Origin: JAXFQS01 sp034178815
GTDB lineage: Bacteria; Verrucomicrobiota; Kiritimatiellia; RFP12; DVOR01
DNA: 17,727 bases
Reading direction: 5' to 3'
Assembly: GCA_034178815.1 (NCBI GenBank)
Contig: JAXFQS010000040.1
Location: 1 to 17,727 of the forward strand
The translations under genes and the position numbers were made by a program. Under the pieces are notes generated by a model. That model was not told the origin of the DNA, ran no database searches, and worked only from the letters and a program-made list of their open reading frames with translations. Shown in pieces: positions 7,688 to 15,411 of this stretch (position 1 is its first letter; each line of letters starts with the position of its first letter).

Positions 7688-9016
7688 TCAGCACGGCTCC
7701 GCAAACAGGTTATACCCCCGGAAACCCGTAATCACGACCCGCGCGAATGCCCCCGCTCGTGCCTCTGGGGAAAGCCCCGAGACAACCGTATGGCCGTCAA
7801 CCTCAGGGGCCTGGTGGTCGAGCCTCGCGACCCATTTCCCGCCCCGCATCGGACGGATGAGCAAGGCGCGCCCCGATTGCCCGACGCGGTGGGAATTGAG
7901 TTCTTTGACAATCGATTTCTGATCCGACATCAACCGCTCGCAACGACGCTTGGCTACGGCTTTCCCAGGGCGCCGGGGCAGTTCGAATGCAGGCGTTCCC
8001 TCCTCGGGAGAGAAGGCAAAACAGCCCAGATGGTCGAAGCGGGAGGTGCGTATGAATTGGCGCAGAAGGTTGAAATCCTCCTCGCGCTCCCCCGGGAATC
8101 CAAGCAGGCAGGTGGTGCGCAGCGTGGCATCCGGAATGATGGCACGAATGCGCTCGGGAAGTGTCTGCACCTGATCGGCAATGTCGGCACGATTCATGGC
8201 GGCGAGCACCTTGGGAGAGGCGTGCTGGACGGGCAGGTCAAGGTACCGGCAGCACTTGGGGTCGTCGGCGATGAATTGGAGCAGTTGGGGGGTGATGCTG
8301 CCCGGGTAGCCGTAGAGGAGGCGGACACGGAAGTCTCCGGGGAGTGCGCAGATTTGCTTGAGCAGGTCGAGTATCCGCAGGCCTTGGTGGTGGTAGGATA
8401 GGACATCCTGGGCTATGAGGTTGAGTTCCCGGACGCCAGCCTGGACGATGCTTTTGGCTTCGGCGAGAATGTCTTTGGCGGGGCGGAAGCGTGCGGCTCC
8501 GCGGATTTGCGGGATGGCACAGTAGGCGCACCTGTGGGAGCAGCCTTCTCCGAGTTTGATGTAGGCGAAGGGGCCGCCGCTGAAGAGGAGGGTTGGGTAG
8601 GTCGGGTTGTAGAGTTTGCAGGGGTCGTTTGCGGGAATTTTGTTGTGGTAGGCGTGGCCGTTTTGAAGGGCTTGTACGGCGGGGACGATGTCTTCGAGTT
8701 GGTCGGTTCCGAGGAAGGTGTCGACATCGGGGAAGGCTTGCCGCGCGCGGGATTTGTAGCGTTGAGGGAGACATCCGGTGACGATGACGGCGCGGCATTG
8801 GTTGAGTCGTTTGCGTTCGCAGGCGCCTAGGATGGCTTCTGCGGCTTCTTCGCGCGCGGAGTCGATGAAGGCGCAGGTGTTGACGATGATGATGTCTGCT
8901 TGGTCGACGCTCGGGGCGAGGGGAATGTGTGCCTGGTGCAGGTATCCTGCCATAATTTGGCTGTCGACGAGGTTTTTCGCGCAGCCGAGGGAGATGAAGC
9001 CGACTTGCCAGTCCAT
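7688..9016 (-). CDS. rimO: Ribosomal protein S12 methylthiotransferase
   Basis: The protein has 442 residues, normal for RimO. The N-terminal UPF0004 domain begins VGFISLGCAKNLVDSQ, the form typical of RimO rather than MiaB, with cluster ligands Cys12, Cys48 and Cys82. The radical-SAM domain has GCSHRCAYC with Cys159, Cys163 and Cys166, followed by IPQIRG. The C-terminal TRAM domain occupies about 380-442. RimO adds a methylthio group to the conserved aspartate of ribosomal protein S12. The ATG at 9016 is preceded by AAGGA six bases upstream and begins directly at the family N-terminus; the frame stays open upstream to 9589, but only as shadow of the neighbouring gene. It leads the rimO / membrane protein / comEC operon from a promoter at 9047-9075. 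Confidence 0.96.
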   Translation of the reverse strand: MDWQVGFISLGCAKNLVDSQIMAGYLHQAHIPLAPSVDQADIIIVNTCAFIDSAREEAAEAILGACERKRLNQCRAVIVTGCLPQRYKSRARQAFPDVDTFLGTDQLEDIVPAVQALQNGHAYHNKIPANDPCKLYNPTYPTLLFSGGPFAYIKLGEGCSHRCAYCAIPQIRGAARFRPAKDILAEAKSIVQAGVRELNLIAQDVLSYHHQGLRILDLLKQICALPGDFRVRLLYGYPGSITPQLLQFIADDPKCCRYLDLPVQHASPKVLAAMNRADIADQVQTLPERIRAIIPDATLRTTCLLGFPGEREEDFNLLRQFIRTSRFDHLGCFAFSPEEGTPAFELPRRPGKAVAKRRCERLMSDQKSIVKELNSHRVGQSGRALLIRPMRGGKWVARLDHQAPEVDGHTVVSGLSPEARAGAFARVVITGFRGYNLFAEPC

Positions 9017-9046
9017 AGGGTGTCCTTGGTGTGTGTATCGGGGAGT

Positions 9047-9075
9047 ATGATAGGACAATCGTGGGGGCGGGTCAA
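9047..9075 (-). promoter_or_regulatory. Sigma-70-type promoter for the rimO operon
   Basis: On the minus strand TTGACC (9075-9070) and TATCAT (9052-9047) are 17 bp apart. The predicted start near 9040 leaves a leader of about 24 nt with the rimO Shine-Dalgarno inside it. Array B begins 22 bp upstream of the -35 box. Confidence 0.75.
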
Positions 9076-9096
9076 TAGTAAAGACTGGGTGGGGAC

Positions 9097-9188
9097 GGTT
9101 GGCACCTTTGGGGTGAACCGTTAGATAGGATTGGGTGGGAACGGTTGGCAGCGTTTGGAGTCGGAGGTTGGTACCTTTTGGTGCTACC
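9097..9188 (+). repeat. Degenerate 23-bp tandem array B (upstream of rimO)
   Basis: Unit heads at 9097 (GGTTGGCACC), 9143 (GGTTGGCAGC) and 9166 (GGTTGGTACC) are spaced 46 and 23 bp; the slot at 9120 holds a worn copy (GTTAGATAGG). The stretch 9074-9119 is also an imperfect 46-bp direct duplicate of 9120-9165: both contain CTGGGTGGG or TTGGGTGGG and then ACGGTTGGCA. The last unit runs over the stop codon of the preceding gene (9184-9186). The 167-bp spacer 9017-9183 holds only this array, the rimO promoter and the ribosome binding site. I found no intrinsic terminator for the upstream operon. Confidence 0.7.
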
Positions 9189-11352
9189 AGCGCAGGACGC
9201 CGCAGGCGCGGGGTTTGAGGACGAGGCGACGCGGGGCGTTTTTGCCGGGAAGGCGGAGGTCTGCCGCGGCGGGCTTGTCGGAGGCATTGGCGTAGATTAA
9301 GGCGTTGCGCCCGTCGGAGCGCCGGCAGTGGAGCGCGTAGATGTCGCCGTACTGGAGTCTCTGGCGGAAGAAGGCGGTCAGGTCTGGCTCTAGGGTTTTG
9401 ATTTCGGCGATGAGGTTTTGATAGGCCGGCCAGTCCTGCGGGGCTTGGACGAGCCCCTCCCCGAGGGGGCCGCCTCCGGCCTGCTTCCAGGGGTACCAGA
9501 AGATGCCGCGGACGCCCGAGGCGAGGGCGAGAAAGGCTCTTTGGCGGAGAAAATCGGGATTGCTCTTCTGCCCGTTGGGATTGCCCCAACTGGGGAGAAC
9601 GGCTATGACGGGGACGCGGTCGCGGGTGGCTTCGGCTGCCTGGGTGGCGCGCGCGGCGGTTTCAGGAATCTTGCCGTAACTGTCGAAGGCGAGGACTTCC
9701 CCGAAACGGCTCGCCCAGTTGAAGAGATCGGGGCGGCAGGAGAGGATGTAGGTCGGATGCTGCCAATCGTTCGCCAGGAGAAAGTCGTTGCGCGTCCGGC
9801 AGGCGAGCGCATTGCAATCCGTCGGCTCGTCGGCAATGTACCACATCAGCAGCGCCTCGTGGTCTTTGTAGTCCGCCAGACGGTGCGAATAGGCCGCGAG
9901 CGAACCGTGGTTGTTCTCGAAAAGCGCCTTCAAACCGAGTTCCTTCACCCGATCCATTCCCGCGCGCCCTTGCCACGCCCAGAACTGCACGGTGTTGGCG
10001 CCCAGTTCCGCAACCTGAGCCAGATCCTCGTTCCCCACATGGTAGAAACCGAGCGGAAAGAAAGGCTTCCCGGCCACCAGCAAAGTCCCATCTTGGTCGA
10101 CAATCGTCTGCGCCCTCCGGGGCGCCAAGACATCAAACCGATTTGTCGCCGCATACGGCTCGCCCCGCCCCGCCCGCCGCGGCATTTTGACCACCACCTG
10201 ATAACGCCCCGGAGCCAAAGGTCGATCGGTTCGGAACGGAACCACGGGATGCAAATCCTTCCCGACACGGCTGATTTGCCCCTCCCCGAGCGACTTCCCC
10301 TTCGAGTCGAAAATGGCAACCTCCAGCCACCTTCCTGCGAACGACTCCTCCAGCGGCGCAAGGTCGACTGGGAACCAGACTTGGCCTCCTCTCGTCTCCG
10401 TGGAGAGACTCCTCCTGCCCATCGGCGGCTGAACCTCCAGTTCGAAAGGTAGCCGCACCATCTCCTCGAAGATGGTTTGCCCGCCGACCTTGAGCGTCAA
10501 CCTCTGTTCCCCGCGCCTATCCAGCCGATAGGCCAGAGAACCCGCAGTTCCGCCCAACACGCCCTTGAATGTTCGCCCCGGCGTGACGCCCAACTCGATG
10601 GGCACCGGAGTCGCAAGTTTCGCGTACGAAAGCCTCATCATCCCGTTCCCCAGCTCGCGCGGAGACATTTCAAACTGCTTCAACTCAATCCCAGCCCTCG
10701 ATAGCCTCTGCCACGCCGCCCAGTTGAGCAGGTGCGCCGCCGTGTATTGCCGCAAGGCGGAGTAGATGATATGCCCCTTGCCCACCCGCTGGAGCCAGAC
10801 AACCGGCCGCCCTTCGCTGCACCTCGCGAGCAACTCCCACTTGGGATTTGAACTCTCTCCAAAGTGCCCCCAGTGGTTCGGCTCGTGAATCCGTTTGGGG
10901 AAAGTGCGCAAAGGATGCGGGGCCGATGGCTTGGCATCCTGGACATAGCCATTGACAAACCATTGGGACGAATTGCAGTCGCCATTGGGAATCGCCACGC
11001 CCGAGAAGTCTTCCGAAATACTCCGCATCCAGTCACGGACGGATTGGTATCTTCCGTCCGTGACGACAATCATCCCTCCGTCCCGGAGAAAGGTGAGGTA
11101 GGCCTCTGGATTGCCTACCTTTCCTCCGAAAAGGGGCGCGACCAGAAGGATGTCGTATTGCTCCAGGCGGCTCTCTAGGGTAGCCAGTTTCTCCTCCGAG
11201 TCGATGGCGTCCGCGGTCCACTTGAGTTCGTCCAGCCCAGAGGCCCACTCGTCACGGTGCGCCCCCGATTTGCTCAAGACGGCGAGGCGCGGCTGTACCG
11301 CCCAGGCGAGGCTGGCGAAAGCCAGGCTTGCGAGCAAGATGTTCCCCTTCAT
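9184..11352 (-). CDS. Secreted multidomain protein with a glycosidase-like C-terminal barrel
   Basis: The protein has 722 residues. A short signal peptide (MKGNILLASLAFASLAWA) is likely cleaved after residue 18. Residues about 20-220 look like a Rossmann/GATase-like domain (VLSKSGAHRDEW, then YDILLVAPLFGGKVG and GGMIVVTDGRYQSV). Residues about 230-440 are rich in predicted beta strands. Residues about 445-720 look like a TIM barrel, starting LLVAGKPFFPLGFYHVG, as in GH2, GH5 and GH42 catalytic domains. WYIADEPT with Asp508-Glu509 is at the place where these families put the acid/base glutamate. I cannot name a GH family or a confident nucleophile. SD sequence GGGAGGAACT abuts the ATG. The gene starts 18 bp after the GH10 stop, so both are probably co-transcribed and act on the same extracellular polysaccharide. 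Confidence 0.65.
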   Translation of the reverse strand: MKGNILLASLAFASLAWAVQPRLAVLSKSGAHRDEWASGLDELKWTADAIDSEEKLATLESRLEQYDILLVAPLFGGKVGNPEAYLTFLRDGGMIVVTDGRYQSVRDWMRSISEDFSGVAIPNGDCNSSQWFVNGYVQDAKPSAPHPLRTFPKRIHEPNHWGHFGESSNPKWELLARCSEGRPVVWLQRVGKGHIIYSALRQYTAAHLLNWAAWQRLSRAGIELKQFEMSPRELGNGMMRLSYAKLATPVPIELGVTPGRTFKGVLGGTAGSLAYRLDRRGEQRLTLKVGGQTIFEEMVRLPFELEVQPPMGRRSLSTETRGGQVWFPVDLAPLEESFAGRWLEVAIFDSKGKSLGEGQISRVGKDLHPVVPFRTDRPLAPGRYQVVVKMPRRAGRGEPYAATNRFDVLAPRRAQTIVDQDGTLLVAGKPFFPLGFYHVGNEDLAQVAELGANTVQFWAWQGRAGMDRVKELGLKALFENNHGSLAAYSHRLADYKDHEALLMWYIADEPTDCNALACRTRNDFLLANDWQHPTYILSCRPDLFNWASRFGEVLAFDSYGKIPETAARATQAAEATRDRVPVIAVLPSWGNPNGQKSNPDFLRQRAFLALASGVRGIFWYPWKQAGGGPLGEGLVQAPQDWPAYQNLIAEIKTLEPDLTAFFRQRLQYGDIYALHCRRSDGRNALIYANASDKPAAADLRLPGKNAPRRLVLKPRACGVLRW

Positions 11353-11370
11353 AGTTCCTCCCGATGGATT

Positions 11371-12933
11371 CTAGCGGAGTTCTATCTCAGCTGTCTTTCG
11401 CTTCCCATCCTGGCTCCAACTGATGCGGTAGCGGCCTTTGAATCCGCGGAAGCGGAGGCTTCCGGCGGCATCCGTGCGCACTTTCAACCGGGTCTTCCAT
11501 TCGCCATTGATCAGGTCGTTGATGGCGTAGTAGACGGGCTTGGGGGTTAGGTCTGGGCGGAAGAATCCTGAGGTTGTGGACTCGCCTTTGAAGGCGCATC
11601 CGTCGATGCTGTTCCACCAGGTGATGGCTTCGACGGGTTTCAGGCTGAACCAGAGTCGGTAGAGGTTTCTGGCAACGATGGCTTGGCGCAATTCGGCCGT
11701 CTGGGTGGCCGTCATATTGGCGAATTTGGCCTCTTCTTCGCAGCAGGCGGGAACGGTGATTTCGCTGATATGGATGGGGGCGCGTTCGCCTAGCCGGAGG
11801 ATTTGGCGGCGTTCGTGTTCGGGGGAGAAGGGGTCGGCTCCGGAGATGACATCGTTCCAGACTCCGCCTTGCCAGATGTGCCGCTGGACGCCGATGGTGT
11901 CGATGCGCGCGCCCCGAGTCATCAGGCTGTCTATCTGGGTGGCGTAGCGTTGGTCGGTAATGTAGTCGTTGATATTGAGTTTGACCTCTTTTGGGAAATG
12001 TTCGGCCGCTTTTTTGAAGGCTTTGTAGACATAGTCGGGGGGCATGGCGCGCTCGTGGCAACTGCGGCAGACGGGCAGGTCGGGGCGGAGTTTCCAGCGG
12101 AAAAAGTCGATGCACGATTCGTTGACCACATCCCAACTCTGGACGCGCGCGCCGTAGCGCGAGGCCAACTCTTCGATGCGTTTGGTATGCACCTCTTCTA
12201 CCAAAGATAGGAACCTTGGGAGTACCTTGCCGAGTTCCTCCGGGGTCAGTTCGCAGATACCTCTGGGGACATCAGGTACGCACCTTTTGGTCACGGGGTT
12301 GGTCTTGCAGAAGCCCCGCGCGATGAAGTCGAACTCGTCGGCCGCCGCCGCTTCCAGCCAGCGTGGGTAGGATGAGGCCGAGGCCCAGACGATGGGATGG
12401 CCATGGACGCGAATGCCGCGGGCGTTGCAGAAGTCGACAATCGGGTCTGGCGGGGGACGCCGCCAATGCGGCTGAGCCGTCGGATTCTTGCATCGGCTCC
12501 AGAACGCTTCCGAATCCTCGGGCCCCGGACGGTAGCGAGGACGCCCGCGCTGAGGCTCCAAAGTGTCCCAGTAGAAGGCCACCGTGGCGGAGTTGAAAAA
12601 GGTTCCCCAGTAGGCGCGGAATTGGCGATTCAACTCCGGCGTCGCGAGTTGCCCCAGATTGAACGCGTGGGCGCCAAAATAGAACGCGTGCGTCACCTGT
12701 TCGACCTCGACCACGGTATCCTCCGGAATCCCCAACTGGTCGAAACATCCCTCCGCCTTGCGGTAACGCTCAATGTCCGCATCGATACGATTCTGCTCTG
12801 AATCACTCCAGATTCGCCAGTATGACTCGGGCATAATCGCCCGCGGATAGTGAAACTTCTGACCTGCGAAAACAGATAGCGCAGAGAGTGTTAGAAAACC
12901 AGCCAGAACCGCATGGGAAGACAAACCGGACAT
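11371..12933 (-). CDS. Secreted GH10-type endo-1,4-beta-xylanase-like protein
   Basis: The protein has 520 residues with a signal peptide (hydrophobic AVLAGFLTLSALSVFA, probable cut near 23-24). GH10 landmarks appear in order: GHPIVW (178-183, usually GHTLVW), WDVVNE with acid/base Glu272, KLNINDY (318-324, usually NDYN), TIGVQRH (356-362) and ISEITV with nucleophile Glu391. The family cleaves beta-1,4-xylan chains with retention of configuration. Between the first two landmarks there are about 85 residues instead of roughly 40-45, so an insertion of about 40 residues is present. It and the following loop carry many cysteines (199, 207, 217, 274, 289 and 292 among them), including the pair CRSC. 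The gene lies 25 bp after the LRR gene and 18 bp before the next secreted protein. Substrate could be xylan or a related glycan. Confidence 0.85.
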   Translation of the reverse strand: MSGLSSHAVLAGFLTLSALSVFAGQKFHYPRAIMPESYWRIWSDSEQNRIDADIERYRKAEGCFDQLGIPEDTVVEVEQVTHAFYFGAHAFNLGQLATPELNRQFRAYWGTFFNSATVAFYWDTLEPQRGRPRYRPGPEDSEAFWSRCKNPTAQPHWRRPPPDPIVDFCNARGIRVHGHPIVWASASSYPRWLEAAAADEFDFIARGFCKTNPVTKRCVPDVPRGICELTPEELGKVLPRFLSLVEEVHTKRIEELASRYGARVQSWDVVNESCIDFFRWKLRPDLPVCRSCHERAMPPDYVYKAFKKAAEHFPKEVKLNINDYITDQRYATQIDSLMTRGARIDTIGVQRHIWQGGVWNDVISGADPFSPEHERRQILRLGERAPIHISEITVPACCEEEAKFANMTATQTAELRQAIVARNLYRLWFSLKPVEAITWWNSIDGCAFKGESTTSGFFRPDLTPKPVYYAINDLINGEWKTRLKVRTDAAGSLRFRGFKGRYRISWSQDGKRKTAEIELR

Positions 12934-12958
12934 AAGACTAATACCAACCTTTCGAAGT

Positions 12959-14026
12959 CTACTGAATGAACAACATCGTCTCGTTCTTTGGGCGGAACGG
13001 GCTCACATAGCGCACAATCCAGACCAGTCCCTGTGCCCCCCTCTTGAAGTTCCAGAGACCAATCAAATCCCTCCGGGCCTGCTCCTCCGAGACCCCGTAT
13101 TGCTCGCAGTAGAGCGTCACCTGCTCGTCCGTCGGCGCGTCCACATCATACCCGGCGAGCGTCGGCTCTAGATAGCCTTTTTCGAGCACGGGGTCGACAA
13201 AGAATCGGCAACGGTAGTGGGTAGGCCCCGTGACTGCCCAACTTACCTCAGTAATCAGGTTGCTGGTTGCGTAGAGTTCCTCTATATTGTTGAAGAAGTT
13301 TTCGCATTTGAGCTTGTTTTGGGCCGGCGGAAGGATTACTTTGCGCACGCCGCTGCCCTTGACGAAGTTCAGGTCGACGGTATCTGTCCGGCGGGAATAG
13401 TCGACCGTCCGGATGCCAGTCGCGTCGCGGAAACACGCCCAGCCCATACTGCTTTTCGGGTGGAGGCATAGGGAGTCGAAGGGCAGGGAGGTGCACCCAG
13501 AGAAGCACTCTTCTTTGAAGGGATAGGGTTCGTCCTGCGTCCAGAAATCGGGCGAGAAGGAGGCTAGGCGCGTGCAGTCTTTGAAGGCATAATTATTCAG
13601 CGTCAGAAGCCCTCTGCAGTTGGCATTGGTCAGCGCGGTGCATCCGCGACAGAGGTTCCGCGGGATCCAGGTCTGCTTGGAGGAGAGGGCGATGTCGGTC
13701 AAGGTCGTCAGTCCATAGAATTGCGAATCTTGGAGCGCCCAGGTCATCGTGTCGACCCCGGAGGATTCCGCCAATTCGCGCTCGGCAAGGTCAATGTCGA
13801 GCGCCCCTTCGCCGGCGAGACAGCCGACGGCTTTCGGCACGGTGGTGAACTTCTTCGTGTCGGTGTTGTAGGTCTGGCACTGGAAGACCCAGTTGCCGTC
13901 GGTTAGGTAGGCCACTCCGCCATAGGCGTCCCCTCCCTCGGGAACATAGCGCCAGGCGGCTTGGGCGTTTGTGGTCAAAAGGATGGCAGCGGATGTCAGC
14001 AACGCAAAGTTGAGCAGTCGGGACAT
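12959..14026 (-). CDS. Secreted BspA-type leucine-rich-repeat protein
   Basis: The protein has 355 residues. The ATG at 14026 was chosen because AAAGGAG lies 7 bases upstream and a complete signal peptide follows (MSRLLNFALLTSAAILLTTNAQA); the frame stays open to 14125, which would pass through the promoter. Residues about 90-230 contain irregular repeats of the LRR_5/BspA kind, for example LCRGCTALTNANCRGLLTLN and NNYAFKDCTRLASF, each with an aromatic-x-x-Cys-x-x-Leu core. The C-terminal 60 residues (TLYCEQYGVSEEQARRDLIG) look helical. Such proteins are usually on the cell surface and bind glycans or proteins. It is the first gene of the LRR-GH10-glycosidase operon, which suggests a substrate-binding or adhesion role, but that is inference. 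Confidence 0.7.
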   Translation of the reverse strand: MSRLLNFALLTSAAILLTTNAQAAWRYVPEGGDAYGGVAYLTDGNWVFQCQTYNTDTKKFTTVPKAVGCLAGEGALDIDLAERELAESSGVDTMTWALQDSQFYGLTTLTDIALSSKQTWIPRNLCRGCTALTNANCRGLLTLNNYAFKDCTRLASFSPDFWTQDEPYPFKEECFSGCTSLPFDSLCLHPKSSMGWACFRDATGIRTVDYSRRTDTVDLNFVKGSGVRKVILPPAQNKLKCENFFNNIEELYATSNLITEVSWAVTGPTHYRCRFFVDPVLEKGYLEPTLAGYDVDAPTDEQVTLYCEQYGVSEEQARRDLIGLWNFKRGAQGLVWIVRYVSPFRPKNETMLFIQ

Positions 14027-14049
14027 TGGTCGACTCCTTTCTTCGAGTC

Positions 14050-14210
14050 CACCCCTGCAATTGGTAGCAAGGAACAAGGCGGATTCTTGTGTACCAATAA
14101 TACCCCATCCTGCCAACCTTTGCAAGCCTAAAGTGCCAACCTTAGGGGGCGAAAGGTTTCAATCTCTCCACTCCGGTACGACACACCCCCGACGCGGGTG
14201 GGTTCCCGCA
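14050..14210 (-). repeat. Degenerate 23-bp tandem array C (upstream of the LRR-GH10 operon)
   Basis: Seven unit positions in exact 23-bp steps on the minus strand, from 14210 to 14072. Their heads are TGCGGGAACC, GGTGTGTCGT, GATTGAAACC, GGTTGGCACT, GGTTGGCAGG, GGTACACAAG and CCTTGCTACC. The fourth and fifth share AAGGTTGGCA exactly; the outer ones are worn. The promoter of the LRR gene lies inside the array: its -35 box is at the end of unit four and its -10 box at the end of unit five. Array and hairpin together fill the 221-bp gap 14027-14247. Confidence 0.65.
14097..14125 (-). promoter_or_regulatory. Sigma-70-type promoter for the LRR-GH10 operon
   Basis: On the minus strand TTGCAA (14125-14120) and TATTAT (14102-14097) are 17 bp apart. 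The predicted start is near 14090, with a leader of about 65 nt before the ATG at 14026. GGTTGGCA occupies the spacer just after the -35 box (14118-14111), and a second exact copy lies upstream of the box (14141-14134). A protein bound to these sites would compete with RNA polymerase, so repression is more likely than activation. Confidence 0.65.
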
Positions 14211-14218
14211 TCCGGGGG
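14186..14218 (-). terminator. Strong GC hairpin downstream of the GntR-type regulator gene
   Basis: The arms CCCCCGACGCGGG (14186-14198) and CCCGCATCCGGGGG (14205-14218) pair over about 13 bp with one mismatch and one bulge around a six-base loop. It starts 30 bp after the regulator's stop codon. No T-run follows on the minus strand, so it is not a canonical intrinsic terminator; it could slow polymerase or protect the 3' end. It overlaps the first units of array C, so part of the symmetry may come from the repeat. Confidence 0.35.
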
Positions 14219-14247
14219 CGTATCAAATCCGGCCTTGCGGACGGTTG

Positions 14248-15402
14248 CTAGAGCGATTTGCCCTGTCGGTAGACCGACCTCAGAACCGGCTCGTCGGGCA
14301 GGGGATCGCGCCGCAGAATCGCCAGCAACCACCCGATCGTCTCTACCGCGTGCCCCACGGGATCCATCGAGAGTCGCGTCAACTCGATCGGAAAAACAGG
14401 GCCGAACCCATCGTTCGCAAAGGTCGCCACCTTGAGATCCTCCGGAATCCGCACCTGCTTGGCCAGCAACGCAATCAAGCCGCCCATCGCAAGGAAATCG
14501 TCGGCGAAAAAGACGACATCCGCCGACCACCCTCGACCCTTGATGAAGCGCTCCATCACCTCCCGTTGAATGAGCTCAAGCCGCCCCGCTCCAGGGGGCG
14601 CCCGGAAGCATTCGCGCCGCAGTTCAAGCCCGGTTCCTTCGAGCGCCGGGGCAATGTCGACGCCCCCCTCGCCCTCGAATTCCACCGCGAGAATGCGCCT
14701 GGCGCCTACCTGCCGGCAGCGGTCGACGAAGCCTTGCACCGCGGCGGCCCGGTTGAAGCGAATCCATCCGCGGCACAGGTTTCCACCGACCTCCTGCTCG
14801 CCAATCACCACATAGGGAATCCCCCTTCCTTCAAGGCGCTTGGCTATGCGCCCGTCGCGCGGGCAGAAGATTATCCCAAGGGTCACATTCTGCGCGAGCG
14901 CGGACTCGAGGGCTCCCGAGTTGGCAATCCCTTCGCGTCCGACGACGGAGACTCTTGAGAAGAGGTAACCGGCCTCGATAAGACCTTGCTGGACGCGCGC
15001 AGCATAGACATTGGCGTAGTAGGAGCCGTCCGCGTCGGAGAGGATGAAGAGGACATGGCCTTTCCAGGCTTGGCGGCGGGCGTCGATGACGATGGAGCCT
15101 ACGGCGCGTCTGGGCTGGACGAGTCCCTCGGCCCGCAGGCGGTCTATTGCTTCGCGCGGCACGCGCATAGAGGTGCCGGTCGCGTGCGCCAACTCTTCGA
15201 GGGTCGGAAGGACATCTCCGGCACGGTAGAATCCGGAGAGGATGGCCTGCCTCAAGCCCGCGGCCAACTGGTCGGTCAAGCCACCGTGGAGGGCTCGGTC
15301 GACTTTGAAGGGGAGATCCTTGGCGCTTCTGTGGCGGCGTCGTTCCAGAGAGCGAGGGGGGCCGGGCCGGGTGTTGGTTGAGGCGGAGTTATTCGTATCC
15401 AT
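14248..15402 (-). CDS. GntR/LacI-type hybrid transcriptional regulator
   Basis: The protein has 384 residues from the ATG at 15402 (a GTG at 15408 adds two). About 33-110 is a GntR winged helix-turn-helix: GGLTDQLAAGLRQAILSGFY, then GDVLPTLEELAHATG and a recognition region ending GLVQPRRAVGSIV. About 115-380 is a LacI-type periplasmic-binding-like sensor domain (HVLFILSDADGSYYANVYAA, then IPYVVIGEQ and VVFFADDFLAMGGL). Such hybrids sense sugars or sugar acids. The basic, polar N-terminal 30 residues are extra. The gene stands alone, with the secreted-glycosidase operon directly downstream, so it is a candidate regulator of that operon. No Shine-Dalgarno precedes the start, and a TACATT box ends 8 bp before the ATG, which suggests a leaderless message. 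Confidence 0.88.
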   Translation of the reverse strand: MDTNNSASTNTRPGPPRSLERRRHRSAKDLPFKVDRALHGGLTDQLAAGLRQAILSGFYRAGDVLPTLEELAHATGTSMRVPREAIDRLRAEGLVQPRRAVGSIVIDARRQAWKGHVLFILSDADGSYYANVYAARVQQGLIEAGYLFSRVSVVGREGIANSGALESALAQNVTLGIIFCPRDGRIAKRLEGRGIPYVVIGEQEVGGNLCRGWIRFNRAAAVQGFVDRCRQVGARRILAVEFEGEGGVDIAPALEGTGLELRRECFRAPPGAGRLELIQREVMERFIKGRGWSADVVFFADDFLAMGGLIALLAKQVRIPEDLKVATFANDGFGPVFPIELTRLSMDPVGHAVETIGWLLAILRRDPLPDEPVLRSVYRQGKSL

Positions 15403-15411
15403 ATGCACTAA

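Noticed and set aside
9017..9589. Upstream extension of rimO to 9589 (633 residues)
   Set aside because: The extra residues cross the promoter, array B and the end of the preceding gene, and have no family similarity. RimO begins exactly at the ATG at 9016.
9418..10452. 344-residue plus-strand open frame
   Set aside because: Antisense shadow of the secreted glycosidase-like gene; no motif, no ribosome site.
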